This document shows positions 51,270 through 60,012 of a stretch of DNA of 64,000 bases, piece after piece. A program made the position numbers and the translations under genes. The DNA is from Actinomycetota bacterium (GTDB taxonomy: Bacteria > Actinomycetota > Actinomycetes > Actinomycetales > Microbacteriaceae), in NCBI GenBank assembly GCA_020160915.1, contig JAIUPK010000003.1, positions 456,751 through 520,750 on the forward strand, read 5' to 3'. Numbering within the stretch: position 1 is the first letter of the stretch; every line of letters starts with the position of its first letter. The notes under the pieces were generated by a model. The model ran no database searches, was not told where the DNA came from, and saw only the letters and a program-made list of their open reading frames with translations.

Positions 51270-52292
51270 CTAGAGCGCGACCCCGACCGCGATCGGCTCC
51301 GGCTGCAGTTCGACCCCGAAGCGGTTCGCGACCTGCGCGCGCACGTAGCGCGACAGCTCGGCGACCTGCTCCGCGCTCGCGCCGCCGCGATTGGTGATCG
51401 CCAGGGTGTGCTTCGACGAAATCGCCGCGCGCGAGCCAGGCAGCGCGAAGCCGCGGCCGATTCCGGCCTGCTCGATCAGCCAGGCGGCGCTGAGCTTGAC
51501 CGAAGTGTCGTCGTCCTGCAGCCAGCGCGGCGTCTGAGGTGGCAGCCCGTGCGCGAAGCGCTCGCTCACGATCGGGTTGGTGAAGAACGACCCGCAACTG
51601 ACGGTGTCGGGGTCTGCCGGGTCGAGCACCATGCCCTTGCTTGCGCGCAGGGCGAGCACCTGCGAGCGGATGTCCGCGATCGGCACGCGCGCCCCGACCT
51701 CGACCCCGAGGGCGCCGGCGAGCTGCTCGTAGCCGACAGTGCCCACGGGCGAGTCTGCAAGCTCGAGGTCGATCGACAGCACGACCCCCTGCCGCCCGCG
51801 CTTGAGGGCCGAGGTGCGATAGCCGAGCTGCAGATCGTCGGCGCTGACGCGCTCGACCTCTCCGGTGAGGTAGTCAAGAAATTGGATCGCCACCAGCGAG
51901 CCCGACAGCTCCTGCCCGTAGGCGCCGATGTTCTGGATGGGTGCCGCCCCCGCGCTGCCAGGTATTCCGCTGAGCGCCTCGATCCCGCTCCAGCCGTGCG
52001 CCACCGCGTGGGCTACGAGACCATCCCAGGATTCGCCCGCCTGCACGCGCAGGCGCACCCGGCCGCCGGCATCCTCGAGTCGGTCCATGCCCGTCGTGGC
52101 GACATGGATGACGCTGCCCTCGAACCCCGCATCAGAGACCACAAGGTTGCTGCCGCCGCCGAGCACAAGCCACTCGTCGCCGTCGGACCAGGCCGACAGC
52201 GCCGCATCCCGCAGCTGCGACTCGGTGGTGACGCGCTCGTACCGGGCGGCGGGGCCGCCGACGTGCAGCGTGGTGACGCGCGAGAGCTCCAT
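51270..52292 (-). CDS. murB: UDP-N-acetylenolpyruvoylglucosamine reductase
   Basis: This 340-residue FAD enzyme reduces UDP-N-acetylglucosamine enolpyruvate to UDP-N-acetylmuramate, an early cytoplasmic step of peptidoglycan synthesis. The FAD-binding stretch LVLGGGSNLVVSD, the IQNIGAYGQELSG block, YRTSALKRG and CGSFFTNPIV are all present; the last carries the catalytic Ser. It is the third gene after two dehydratase subunits, and its ATG overlaps the upstream stop (TGATG). This murB-hadB-hadA grouping is typical for actinobacteria. Confidence 0.97.
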   Translation of the reverse strand: MELSRVTTLHVGGPAARYERVTTESQLRDAALSAWSDGDEWLVLGGGSNLVVSDAGFEGSVIHVATTGMDRLEDAGGRVRLRVQAGESWDGLVAHAVAHGWSGIEALSGIPGSAGAAPIQNIGAYGQELSGSLVAIQFLDYLTGEVERVSADDLQLGYRTSALKRGRQGVVLSIDLELADSPVGTVGYEQLAGALGVEVGARVPIADIRSQVLALRASKGMVLDPADPDTVSCGSFFTNPIVSERFAHGLPPQTPRWLQDDDTSVKLSAAWLIEQAGIGRGFALPGSRAAISSKHTLAITNRGGASAEQVAELSRYVRAQVANRFGVELQPEPIAVGVAL

Positions 52293-52717
52293 CAGCGGAA
52301 GGTGACCTGCACCTGCGCCTTGCCCAGCACGGTCTCGTTGTTGTACGTCACGGTGAGGTCGATGCGCGCGGTACCCTCGCCGACCACACCCACCTTGGCG
52401 ACGACCGTCACGCTCGCGCCCTCGAGCGGATCGACGACGACCGGACGCGTGAAGCGAACCCCGTAGTCGGCCACCCAGCCGTTGGTTCCGAGCCAGTCGA
52501 CGACCGGCTGCACGGCGACGCCCATGGTCAGCATGCCGTGGGCGAGCACGCCCGGCAGGCCGACCGAGGTCGCCACGTCATCCCGGTAGTGGATCGGGTT
52601 GAAGTCACCCGACGCTCCCGCGTAACGCACGAGCGAGTCGCGGGTGAGCGAGAAGGTGCGCTCGGCGACGACGTCGCCGACGGCGATCGAGCGGTGATCG
52701 AGCTTGTCGAGATTCAC
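52292..52717 (-). CDS. MaoC-family (3R)-hydroxyacyl dehydratase subunit, HadB-like
   Basis: This 141-residue hot-dog protein carries the hydratase-2 motif: YAGASGDFNPIHYRDDVA, with catalytic Asp and His, and GVLAHGMLTMGVAVQPVVD. In mycobacteria the HadB subunit is the catalytic half of the fatty acid elongation dehydratase. Here, with the HadA-like protein encoded just upstream (four-base overlap), it probably forms a heterodimer in acyl-ACP or acyl-CoA dehydration. murB follows. Confidence 0.93.
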   Translation of the reverse strand: MNLDKLDHRSIAVGDVVAERTFSLTRDSLVRYAGASGDFNPIHYRDDVATSVGLPGVLAHGMLTMGVAVQPVVDWLGTNGWVADYGVRFTRPVVVDPLEGASVTVVAKVGVVGEGTARIDLTVTYNNETVLGKAQVQVTFR

Positions 52718-53163
52718 GCGTCATCACCCCTCACGACGAGCGTCGAGATGGCCGTCACCACGTGCGAGCCCTGCGGGTCGACGATCACCGACTCGGCGGT
52801 GACCATCGCGTTGCCACCGAGGGTCTTCACACTCGTCACGCTGAGGGTGGCGGTCAACTCGTCGCCGGCCACGATCGGGCGGGTGTAGCTGAATCGCTGC
52901 TCGCCGTGCACGACCCTCGAGAAGTCGATGCCGGCATCCGGTTCAGCAAGCAGCTGCGCCAACGTCGCCTCCTGCAGCACCACCGCGAAGGTGGGAGGAG
53001 CGACGACATCGGCATACCCGGCAGCGGATGCCGCGACCGGGTCGTGATTGAGCGGACTCGTGGCGAAGACGGCTCGCGCGAACTCGCGCACCTTCTCACG
53101 CCCCACGAGGTAGGGGGACACCGGCGCGAAGACGCGTCCCACGAGATCGGGGTTCACTGGCAC
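52714..53163 (-). CDS. MaoC N-terminal-like dehydratase subunit, HadA-like
   Basis: This 149-residue hot-dog protein of the FAS1-like/UPF0336 dehydratase family has LVGRVFAPVSPYLVGREKVREFARAV (in parts) at the start and VHGEQRFSYTRPIVAGDELT in the middle. It lacks the Asp-His catalytic motif found in its partner, as HadA does. It is the first gene of the hadA-hadB-murB unit. Confidence 0.9.
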   Translation of the reverse strand: MPVNPDLVGRVFAPVSPYLVGREKVREFARAVFATSPLNHDPVAASAAGYADVVAPPTFAVVLQEATLAQLLAEPDAGIDFSRVVHGEQRFSYTRPIVAGDELTATLSVTSVKTLGGNAMVTAESVIVDPQGSHVVTAISTLVVRGDDA

Positions 53164-53180
53164 GGTCCCAGCTTAACGGC

Positions 53181-55181
53181 CTACGAAACGGCGACGGATG
53201 TCTCGTCGAACTCCATGCCGTACTCAGCGGCTATCGGCAGGCGCACGACGGCTGTCGTGCCCGTGGTGCCATCCGATTCGAGGTGGATGTCGCCGCCGAG
53301 CGCCTCGACCAGCTTGACGACGATCGCCAGGCCGAGACCCGTGCCCGCCACCGAACCGGACCGGCTCGAGCGAGTGAATCGCTCCAGCACGCTATGCAAC
53401 TCCTCAGGAGGGATGCCTGTGCCCGTGTCAGACACCCGCAGCACCACGGTTCGCTCCTCGATGGAGGTATCGACGGTTACCGATCCCCCTTCGGGCGTGA
53501 ACTTGATCGCGTTCGAGCACAAGTTGACGAGAATCTGTGACAGCTCGAAGGGATGGGTCGTGGTGAGCGTGCCGAGTACCCAACTCGGCGCGCCGATGCT
53601 GACTCCCTTGGCGCGTGCAGTGGCCTCGAGATCCTGAATGGTCGCGGAGACAACATCGGGAAGAGGAGTCGGCGCGGATTCCTGCACTGCCGACCCGCTG
53701 TCGAGCTCCGCCAGTTTGAGCAGGTTGTTGACCAGATGCAGCAGTCGTTTGGCGTTGCGCTGGATCACCGCCAGGTATGTGCTCTGCTCTTCGCTGAGGT
53801 CGCCTTCCGCGAGTTCCTCGGCGAAACCCGTGATGCTTGCAATCGGGGTGCGTAGCTCGTGACTGACGGTGGCGACGAGTCGATCCTGTCTTTCGTTGAG
53901 TTCGCGCAAGGTGCTGGCTGCTGCCTGCTCCGCAGCAAGAGCGTTGGCCAGAGCATTCTCAGCAGCCACGCGAGCGGTGATGTCGACGAACTGGACAGTC
54001 AGAAGCGGAACATCCAAGCGACCGGGGCTGGTTGATGCGAACACTCCAAGACGGCGCGAGTCGGCCGTGTCCCACTCGCCGAGCCACGACCCGTTATCTG
54101 TCGGCCAGATCTCAAGAAGTTTGTCGACCAGATCGCGAGGAAGGTCGTCTACGAGCTGACTCTCGTCGAGGCCGAGCAGGTCGACGAGTGCGGGGTTCGT
54201 TTCGACGACCCGCACTCCGAGCGCAGTGGGTTCAACGACGAGAAGGCCGATCTGGGCACTTGCGAGCGCACCGCGGAGCTGACGTTCGCTCGCGGCGATC
54301 CGTCGCACCATTACCTCACGCTCGGCCGTCAAGGCCCCGAGCACGAGCGTTGATCCTCCGTAGGTGACGAAGAAGATCTGCAGCGCCGTCGCCGTCTGGG
54401 TAACCTCCGCTACCAGCGCAAAAGGCCCGCCGCCCAACACCGTGAACACGAATGCGAGGATGCCGATGGCGGCGATCTGCAGTGAAGCCACGCCCAGACC
54501 GAAGCGCTTCGCTCCCCAGATGAGAAAGGGGAAGGGAAGGAACGCGAGCGGTAGACCATGTCCGGGCCAGAAGACCAGGCAGATGACGGCGAACAGGATC
54601 AGCGTTTGGATCGCCAGCTCGCCGAGCTGGGTGCGACGGAGAGTCCATGTCACCAGCACGATCGGCACGAGAAGGATGTCGGCAGAAAGATGCGACGGGG
54701 CTGCGGCTACGAAGGTAGCCAGAAAGTCCCCACCGACCATCAGCCAGACCACGATCGCCGCCATCAGGCCGAAGAGGATCCCACCTCCCAAAGCCACAAG
54801 GAGGAATCGACCGGCATCCCGCACAGTGGCAATGATCGGGCCGCGACCCAGCGAAAGTGCGGTGGCAACGGACCACACCTCGATCCCGTTGATCACTCCG
54901 CCGGCGATCGCGAAGTCGACGGGCTTGCCGCCGGCATGGGCGACGACCGACGTGACGATCGCAATGGCAAGGGCAACGATGAGCTTGCGCCTGCCGGCGA
55001 AAAGGGCCGCCGCGATTCCGAGACCCGTTGCTGGCCACCACACAGCGATGTTTGACCCCGGTGTCGTCAGGTGCAATGACAGGCTGCCCACGACACCGAT
55101 GACCGCGACAAGACTCGCGATGACGATTGCGCGTTGTGCGTTACCCAACGCGCCGACACGTTGCACAAGGTTGTGCTTCAT
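53181..55181 (-). CDS. Membrane sensor histidine kinase with MASE1-like domain and PAS-like domain
   Basis: This 666-residue kinase has an N-terminal integral membrane region of about 290 residues with eight or so helices, including ISVWWPATGLGIAAAL-like sequence (seen as AVWWPATGLG), the MASE1 pattern. A PAS-like segment (residues about 305-415; LLVVEPTALGVRVVETNPALVDLLG in parts) follows, then HisKA RLVATVSHELRTPIASITG and an ATPase domain with NLCSNAIKFTPEGG and GTGLGLAIVVKL. No response regulator gene adjoins it. The start is the ATG ending at 55181, after GGGGGGA. What it senses is unknown. Confidence 0.92.
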   Translation of the reverse strand: MKHNLVQRVGALGNAQRAIVIASLVAVIGVVGSLSLHLTTPGSNIAVWWPATGLGIAAALFAGRRKLIVALAIAIVTSVVAHAGGKPVDFAIAGGVINGIEVWSVATALSLGRGPIIATVRDAGRFLLVALGGGILFGLMAAIVVWLMVGGDFLATFVAAAPSHLSADILLVPIVLVTWTLRRTQLGELAIQTLILFAVICLVFWPGHGLPLAFLPFPFLIWGAKRFGLGVASLQIAAIGILAFVFTVLGGGPFALVAEVTQTATALQIFFVTYGGSTLVLGALTAEREVMVRRIAASERQLRGALASAQIGLLVVEPTALGVRVVETNPALVDLLGLDESQLVDDLPRDLVDKLLEIWPTDNGSWLGEWDTADSRRLGVFASTSPGRLDVPLLTVQFVDITARVAAENALANALAAEQAAASTLRELNERQDRLVATVSHELRTPIASITGFAEELAEGDLSEEQSTYLAVIQRNAKRLLHLVNNLLKLAELDSGSAVQESAPTPLPDVVSATIQDLEATARAKGVSIGAPSWVLGTLTTTHPFELSQILVNLCSNAIKFTPEGGSVTVDTSIEERTVVLRVSDTGTGIPPEELHSVLERFTRSSRSGSVAGTGLGLAIVVKLVEALGGDIHLESDGTTGTTAVVRLPIAAEYGMEFDETSVAVS

Positions 55182-55323
55182 CGCTGATCCCCCCAAGGCT
55201 GGCTGTTCCCCCAACCGCCTGTCTCGACAGTATTACGTAACCGCTTGCAACCACCACGCCTCGTCCACCCCGCCTTGTGGGGGTACTTCGAGGCCGTCAC
55301 GCCGCTTTTCGCTCGGAAACGGT

Positions 55324-55359
55324 GAAGCCCCGGTGACCTTCGCGGTCAGCCGGGGCTTC
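55324..55359. terminator. Strong hairpin between the 27-codon ORF and the MASE1 kinase gene
   Basis: GAAGCCCCGG-TGACC and GGTCA-GCCGGGGCTTC pair almost perfectly around a TTCGC loop. It begins 40 bases beyond the stop codon of the small ORF on the minus strand. There is no long U-run on either side. It may stop or stabilise the short transcript. Confidence 0.65.
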
Positions 55360-55398
55360 GAATCTTGAGGTACGAGGTACCTGCCTATAGGAACTGGC

Positions 55399-55482
55399 CT
55401 ACTGGCAGCTGTCGCACTGCAGAAGATCCATCGGGTCGACGGGGACTGCGTATCCGCCAACGTTGTCGCTGTCGTTGTCCAT
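55399..55482 (-). CDS. 27-residue acidic peptide ending in a Cys-x2-Cys motif
   Basis: I do not recognise this product. The ORF starts at an ATG six bases after GAGGAGG, one of the best ribosome sites in the window, and encodes a peptide with an acidic N-terminus (MDNDSDNVGG), a central VPVDPMD and a C-terminal LLQCDSCQ. A good promoter lies 70-95 bases upstream of the start and a strong hairpin lies after it, so it looks like a complete small transcription unit. It might be a RiPP-type precursor, a metal-binding peptide or a regulatory leader; no modification enzyme is next to it. Confidence 0.6.
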   Translation of the reverse strand: MDNDSDNVGGYAVPVDPMDLLQCDSCQ

Positions 55483-55550
55483 GTGAACCTCCTCTACGTC
55501 TTCTTGGTTTCTCCGCTAGCGGAGAACCGGCACCCTGCCGGTGGGTACTC

Positions 55551-55579
55551 ACTATATAACCGGAATCACACGATTGTCA
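55551..55579 (-). promoter_or_regulatory. Sigma-70-type promoter for the 27-codon ORF
   Basis: On the minus strand TGACAA (-35) and TATAGT (-10) are separated by 17 bases. Transcription would start near 55545, leaving a leader of about 60 bases with two hairpins (CCGGCA/TGCCGG and the palindrome CTCCGCTAGCGGAG at 55511-55524). This is one of the clearest promoters in the window. Confidence 0.6.
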
Positions 55580-55727
55580 TTCCACTACATCTAGTGTTTT
55601 CGGCGTGTCGGGAAACTTCTTCCAGAGTACGGCCGGCCACTGACATCCGGGGCCGATTCGCTCGCCTCAGCTAGGAGTTCGCTGCAAGGGCTCGACAGGG
55701 TCGGCCGGGAGGGGTTAACTACGTGGC

Positions 55728-55943
55728 ATGACAATGACGTCACACGCTCCACACTCTGCACCACCCTCCCCCATCGTCTGGACCTCGGTTCAATCGGGCC
55801 TCTGGGTCGGCAAGATCGACGGTGAATTCGCCGGCATGATCGAGGCCTCCAAGGGCCAGGGATACGTCGCGACGACGCGGCTGGCGAAGTCGCTCGGCAC
55901 CTTCGCCAGCGTCTCCGAGGCGAAAGCCAGCTTCTCGGGTTGA
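55728..55943 (+). CDS. Small uncharacterised protein (71 residues)
   Basis: A 71-residue protein of unknown role with a disordered Pro/Ser/Thr start and a compact end: WTSVQSGLWVGKIDGEF, AGMIEASKGQGYVATTR and LGTFASVSEAKASF. The pattern W-V-x3-D-x3-AG-I...G-F...A resembles that of the 127-residue protein at 59615, so both may carry the same small domain. No SD is evident at normal distance. It is alone, between the small peptide region and a membrane protein gene. Confidence 0.65.
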   Translation: MTMTSHAPHSAPPSPIVWTSVQSGLWVGKIDGEFAGMIEASKGQGYVATTRLAKSLGTFASVSEAKASFSG

Positions 55944-56032
55944 CGACCCCCTCACGCTGAGATTCGCGGATGCCCGACGCGCCTTAGACTGGCGCAGTCC
56001 CACAGCACATCCCCTCAGACCGGAGTACCTCG

Positions 56033-56716
56033 TTGTCATCTGACGCGCCCTCGACCACACCCCAGACGTTCATCAACCGGCACCTCGAGCTGATCATCGC
56101 GATCCTCCTGGGTCTCGTGTCGATCGTCACCGCATACGCGTCATTCCAGAGCGCGCTGTACGACGGACAGATGACGCAGAAGTACACGATCGGCTCCAAC
56201 CTGGCCACCGAGGCGGAGTCGCTCTACCTCGAAGGCAACCAGCAGTACGTGCAGGACGCCCAGCTCTACGACCGACTCACCGACCTGCAGCTCGACATCG
56301 CCAACCCCGATCCGGCGATCTCCGCCGCGGCGCAGATCAAGTACGACACCATCTACTTCCAGTCGGTATCCGACGAGTTCGATGCGGCCATCAAGTGGGC
56401 GGATGCCCAGAACGAGGCCGACCCCGAGCTCTGGTACAGCCCGCTCAACAACGAGGACTACCAGAACTTCCTCTTCAGCGGCTACCAGGACGCGAAGGAC
56501 AAAGCGGATGTCACGATCGCCGAGGGTGACGTCGCCAACGGACTCAGCGACCGCCTCACGCTCAATACCGTGCTCATGGCGATCTCCCTCTTCCTCCTCG
56601 GTGTTGCCGCCGTGGTGCGCCAGACGCGGGTGAAGCTCATCCTCGGGGTGGTGGCCAGCGCCATCTTCCTGACGGCGGCCGCGCTCACCGCATTCATCCC
56701 CTTCATCGGGCTGTAG
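56033..56716 (+). CDS. Uncharacterised membrane protein with three helices
   Basis: This 227-residue protein has a helix at about residues 19-40, then a soluble segment of about 130 residues rich in Gln, Asp and Tyr (EGNQQYVQDAQLYDRLTDLQ), and two C-terminal helices (about 178-196 and 202-224). The middle segment is helical and could be a coiled coil. The start is a TTG with GGAG seven bases upstream; no ATG gives a reasonable alternative. Its function is unknown. Confidence 0.75.
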   Translation: MSSDAPSTTPQTFINRHLELIIAILLGLVSIVTAYASFQSALYDGQMTQKYTIGSNLATEAESLYLEGNQQYVQDAQLYDRLTDLQLDIANPDPAISAAAQIKYDTIYFQSVSDEFDAAIKWADAQNEADPELWYSPLNNEDYQNFLFSGYQDAKDKADVTIAEGDVANGLSDRLTLNTVLMAISLFLLGVAAVVRQTRVKLILGVVASAIFLTAAALTAFIPFIGL

Positions 56717-56752
56717 TCGCGAGGGCCGCGGCGCCACGTGCGCTGCGGCCCG

Positions 56753-58792
56753 TCACGCCAGGCGGAGCGCGTCCAGCGCGCGCGTCAACTGCGGTGCCAA
56801 GGTGATCGAGAACGTGCTGCTGATGTGGTGGTAATCCCGGAAGACAACCACGCCGCCCACCGTGGACTTGCAGGTGCCGTCCCAGCACATGGTGTCAGTC
56901 AGGTCGATGAGGTGAACATGGGCCATGCCCCGAGCAGCTTCGGCCATCGCGTCGTACGGCAGCGACTCATCGATCGGGCGGTCGCAGTGGCTGGGGCGTG
57001 TGAGATTGGCCTCGAGGCACGTGTTGGTCTCGTCGGTCATCCTCGGCACATCTCGGATGACAACGATCTCCGCTCCACTCGCGATGAGCGGCGACCACGC
57101 GCCACGGAAACCGGCTATCGCCTCCTCGCGGGTAATCGACGCATCACCACCGACGGAATGCGAGACGACGACGATGTCATACTTCGCCGCGGCGATCATG
57201 GGTGCCACTGTGGCAATCCACGCGCGACACGACAGCACTGATTCGCTCTCTGGCTTCACCGCCGTGCTCAGTGTGCACGCGGACTTGAGGTAGGTCGTGA
57301 CCTTCCACCCGAGTTGGGAGGCCGCGATGTCGAGCGCGGGGGTCATCGCGTTGATGTGGGAATCGCCGACGATCGCGACTCGGGTGATGCCATTCGGGTC
57401 CCCCAGGTGGCAGAGGGGCACGCCCTCGTCGGCCGCAAGCACCAGACAACCGTTCAGATAGGTCGCGGGCCTGTCCTCGCGTACGACATCCGGACCAGGG
57501 GTCAGGCTCGCGAACTCGACACCAGAGCAGTCGTTCTCGGGATCGCGGAAACCCGCACCGAAGCACGCCTCCTGTTGAGCCGCCGCCTCTGCCGCCAGCC
57601 GCAGCTGGCGGGCGGCGTCCTCCCTGAGCACCAACCAGCTCACCGCTACCGGCGTGACCACGAGAACCATGGCGAGGGCGCCAGCCCCGAAGGTGCGCCC
57701 GATCGTCATCCGCCGGCTGCGTCGCACCGGATTCTCGACGAGCGCGGTTGTGGCCCACGCGAGTAGCAGCGTAACGCCGACCAGTGCCACTCGCAGTGGC
57801 GTCGACGGAGTCGAGCTCAGTAGCGCGGCTGTGAACAGCAGTACCGGCCAATGCCAGAGATACACGGAGTACGAGACATTACCCACGAAGATCGACGCCC
57901 GATTGACCATGATGCGATGCGGCGCCCACGGCACCGGCGAGCTCCCCGCCCAGATCACGGCCATCGTTGCTGCAACCGGAGCGAGCGCCGCGACCCCCGG
58001 GAAGGGCGTCTGATTGTTGTAGGTGACGGCGACCACAAGAATTCCGACCCAACCCAGCCAACCTACGACGGCCCGCACGGCAGGGAAGAACCGTGACGCC
58101 CCGACAGGCACAAAGACGAGCAATCCGCCGAGCGCAAACTCCCACGCCCTGGTCGTCGTCTCGAAGTACGCGCTGGCGGGCGACTTCTGCGTGGCGTAGG
58201 CGGAGTAGGCCAGGGAGACGACCGTGATCGTGGCGAGCAGGATGACGAGCGCTGGCTTGCGTAGTCGTGCACGGCTGCGAACGACCAGAAGAGTGATCGC
58301 CATCAGCACCGGAATAGCGATGTAGAACTGCTCCTCCACCGACAGCGACCAGAAGTGCTGCACCGGCGATGCTGCGTTCTCGGATGCGAGATAGTCGACG
58401 CTGTCCGATGCGAGTACCCAGTTCTGCACGTACAAGGCGCTTGCGGTGATCTGCCGGAAGGTATCGATCCACGTGTTCCGTGGAAGAAGCAGTGCTGTGG
58501 CGATCGCAGTCGCCGCGAGCACGATCAGAGCCGACGGCAGCAGCCGCCGGATTCGTCGTGACCAGAACGCGCCGAGTGTGAGCCGGCCAGTCAAGAGCGA
58601 TTCGCGAACCAGTCCCCCCGTGATGAGGAACCCCGAAATGACGAAGAACACATCGACACCGACGAATCCGCCTCGGAGAACTGTCGGCCAGAAGTGGTAC
58701 ACGACCACGATCGCGACGGCGAGCGCTCTGAGCGCCTGCACCTCGGGACGATAGTTGGCGGCGCGGTCGGGGCTCGTCTCGATCGCGGACAT
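56753..58792 (-). CDS. Acyltransferase 3 family protein with C-terminal SGNH domain (OatA-like)
   Basis: This 679-residue protein has an N-terminal acyltransferase-3 membrane domain with about ten or eleven helices, beginning YRPEVQALRALAVAIVVVYH and including GFVGVDVFFVISGFLI and WSLSVEEQFYIAIP. A periplasmic SGNH esterase-like domain follows, with VAIVGDSHINAMTPALD and a late catalytic pair in DYHHISSTFS. This is the OatA/YrhL layout: acyl groups are moved across the membrane onto a cell-surface glycan. The acceptor (peptidoglycan or another polysaccharide) is not known. Confidence 0.93.
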   Translation of the reverse strand: MSAIETSPDRAANYRPEVQALRALAVAIVVVYHFWPTVLRGGFVGVDVFFVISGFLITGGLVRESLLTGRLTLGAFWSRRIRRLLPSALIVLAATAIATALLLPRNTWIDTFRQITASALYVQNWVLASDSVDYLASENAASPVQHFWSLSVEEQFYIAIPVLMAITLLVVRSRARLRKPALVILLATITVVSLAYSAYATQKSPASAYFETTTRAWEFALGGLLVFVPVGASRFFPAVRAVVGWLGWVGILVVAVTYNNQTPFPGVAALAPVAATMAVIWAGSSPVPWAPHRIMVNRASIFVGNVSYSVYLWHWPVLLFTAALLSSTPSTPLRVALVGVTLLLAWATTALVENPVRRSRRMTIGRTFGAGALAMVLVVTPVAVSWLVLREDAARQLRLAAEAAAQQEACFGAGFRDPENDCSGVEFASLTPGPDVVREDRPATYLNGCLVLAADEGVPLCHLGDPNGITRVAIVGDSHINAMTPALDIAASQLGWKVTTYLKSACTLSTAVKPESESVLSCRAWIATVAPMIAAAKYDIVVVSHSVGGDASITREEAIAGFRGAWSPLIASGAEIVVIRDVPRMTDETNTCLEANLTRPSHCDRPIDESLPYDAMAEAARGMAHVHLIDLTDTMCWDGTCKSTVGGVVVFRDYHHISSTFSITLAPQLTRALDALRLA

Positions 58793-58902
58793 GCCTTCTA
58801 GCCCCCCGGTCCAGTCGGACTCAACACCGAAAGCTTAGATCGCACAGGTCATTCAGGGCGGTCGATCTTTCCCGCGACCGTCGCGCCACTGGCCCCGCGC
58901 GG

Positions 58903-59502
58903 TCAGGCCAGCCAGGGCGCGCGACGCACCAGGTGTCTCCACGGCCGACCGAGGCCGAACGTGTCACCCGCTCCGAGGGTTGCGATCACGATCAGGGCGA
59001 GCGCGTAGATGATGTGGTAGTCCACCGCTGGGTTGGTGGATCCGGAGTCGGCGATGAACGGCCACTCGGCGAGATACATCAGCACGAGGATGATCGTGCC
59101 TGCCACCGCGGAGATGCGGAGCCCGATACCGAGCATCACCGCGGCGCCGATGCCGAGCATCCCGGCCATGAAGAGAATGTCGGATGCCGGGCTCGCGATC
59201 GCCGCGAAGAAGGGCTTGAGAGGTCCCGCGACCGAGTCCCCCAGCAGGAACCCCTGGCTGGGCGTGCCGCCGTTGATCCAGGCGCGGTCGATGGGCGTGG
59301 AGAAGCCCAGCCCGAAGGTCTTGTCGAGGAACGCCCAGAGGAAGATCCAGCCGGTGGCCAACCGCAGCACGGCAAGCGCGGCGCGGCCGGCCTTCGTGTG
59401 CACGAGGTCGGACTCGCGGGGGATGCGATCGGCGACCGGCTTGTCGCTCACGGGTGCGTCATCGCTCGCCGTGGTGGCGGGAAGAGTTGCAGTGCTCATC
59501 AT
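58903..59502 (-). CDS. DoxX-family membrane protein
   Basis: This 199-residue protein has an N-terminal cytoplasmic part of about 40 residues and four helices, with LRLATGWIFLWAFLDKTFGL opening the first, and GIGAAVMLGIGLRISAVAGTI in the third. That is the DoxX pattern of small quinone-linked or redox membrane proteins. AAAGGA precedes two adjacent ATG codons; either could start it. It is a single gene, divergent from the 127-residue protein. Confidence 0.88.
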   Translation of the reverse strand: MMSTATLPATTASDDAPVSDKPVADRIPRESDLVHTKAGRAALAVLRLATGWIFLWAFLDKTFGLGFSTPIDRAWINGGTPSQGFLLGDSVAGPLKPFFAAIASPASDILFMAGMLGIGAAVMLGIGLRISAVAGTIILVLMYLAEWPFIADSGSTNPAVDYHIIYALALIVIATLGAGDTFGLGRPWRHLVRRAPWLA

Positions 59503-59614
59503 GATCCTTTGCTCAGCGAATGGATTCGCTGCCGAGGACCAGAGCAGTCAGTTGGACTGTAGCACTCGGTAGTATCTGAGGTGCAGGGCCGGCTGCTCCA
59601 CGACAAGGAGCAAG

Positions 59615-59998
59615 TTGGGCACCAGCAGGCGGTACGCAGACAGCATCGATCGGCGCGTGCAGGAGCGCCAGCCCGGGATGCCCGCCGCGAGCCCGCGCGT
59701 CGCCCTCCGCGACTGGCAGCCGCCGTGGCCCCCCATCCGCGTCGGCGAGGCCGAGTGGATCATCATGCGCGACAGCAAGACGGAGCCCGCGGGCGTCATC
59801 CGCACCGTGAAGCTGGGGCCGCGCAACGAGACCTTCTACCGCGTGGTCACGTGGGCCCCGACCTCGGAGGGCCGCGAACTTGTGGGCTACTTCGACACCC
59901 TCGCCGACGCCGACCGCTCGGTGCTGTTCAGGCCCGCGAACCCGCAGATGCCGCGGCGGCCGAACGAGGGGCAGGGGTTGTTGGGAGCCGGCGGCTGA
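59615..59998 (+). CDS. Uncharacterised 127-residue protein
   Basis: The product is unknown. A basic N-terminal region (ADSIDRRVQERQPG) is followed by a compact domain with EWIIMRDSKTEPAGVIRTVKLG, then TFYRVVTWAPTSEGRELVGYFDTLADADRSVLF (quoted in part). The end of this domain resembles the 71-residue protein at 55728. The start is a TTG four to five bases after AAGGAG. It is convergent with the amidohydrolase gene. Confidence 0.6.
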   Translation: MGTSRRYADSIDRRVQERQPGMPAASPRVALRDWQPPWPPIRVGEAEWIIMRDSKTEPAGVIRTVKLGPRNETFYRVVTWAPTSEGRELVGYFDTLADADRSVLFRPANPQMPRRPNEGQGLLGAGG

Positions 59999-60012
59999 AG
60001 CGGGGTTTGCCC

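Noticed and set aside
55233-55460. A 75-codon minus-strand open frame overlapping the 27-codon ORF
   Set aside because: It runs through the strong hairpin, has no ribosome site and no recognisable family, while the shorter ORF has a very good ribosome site.
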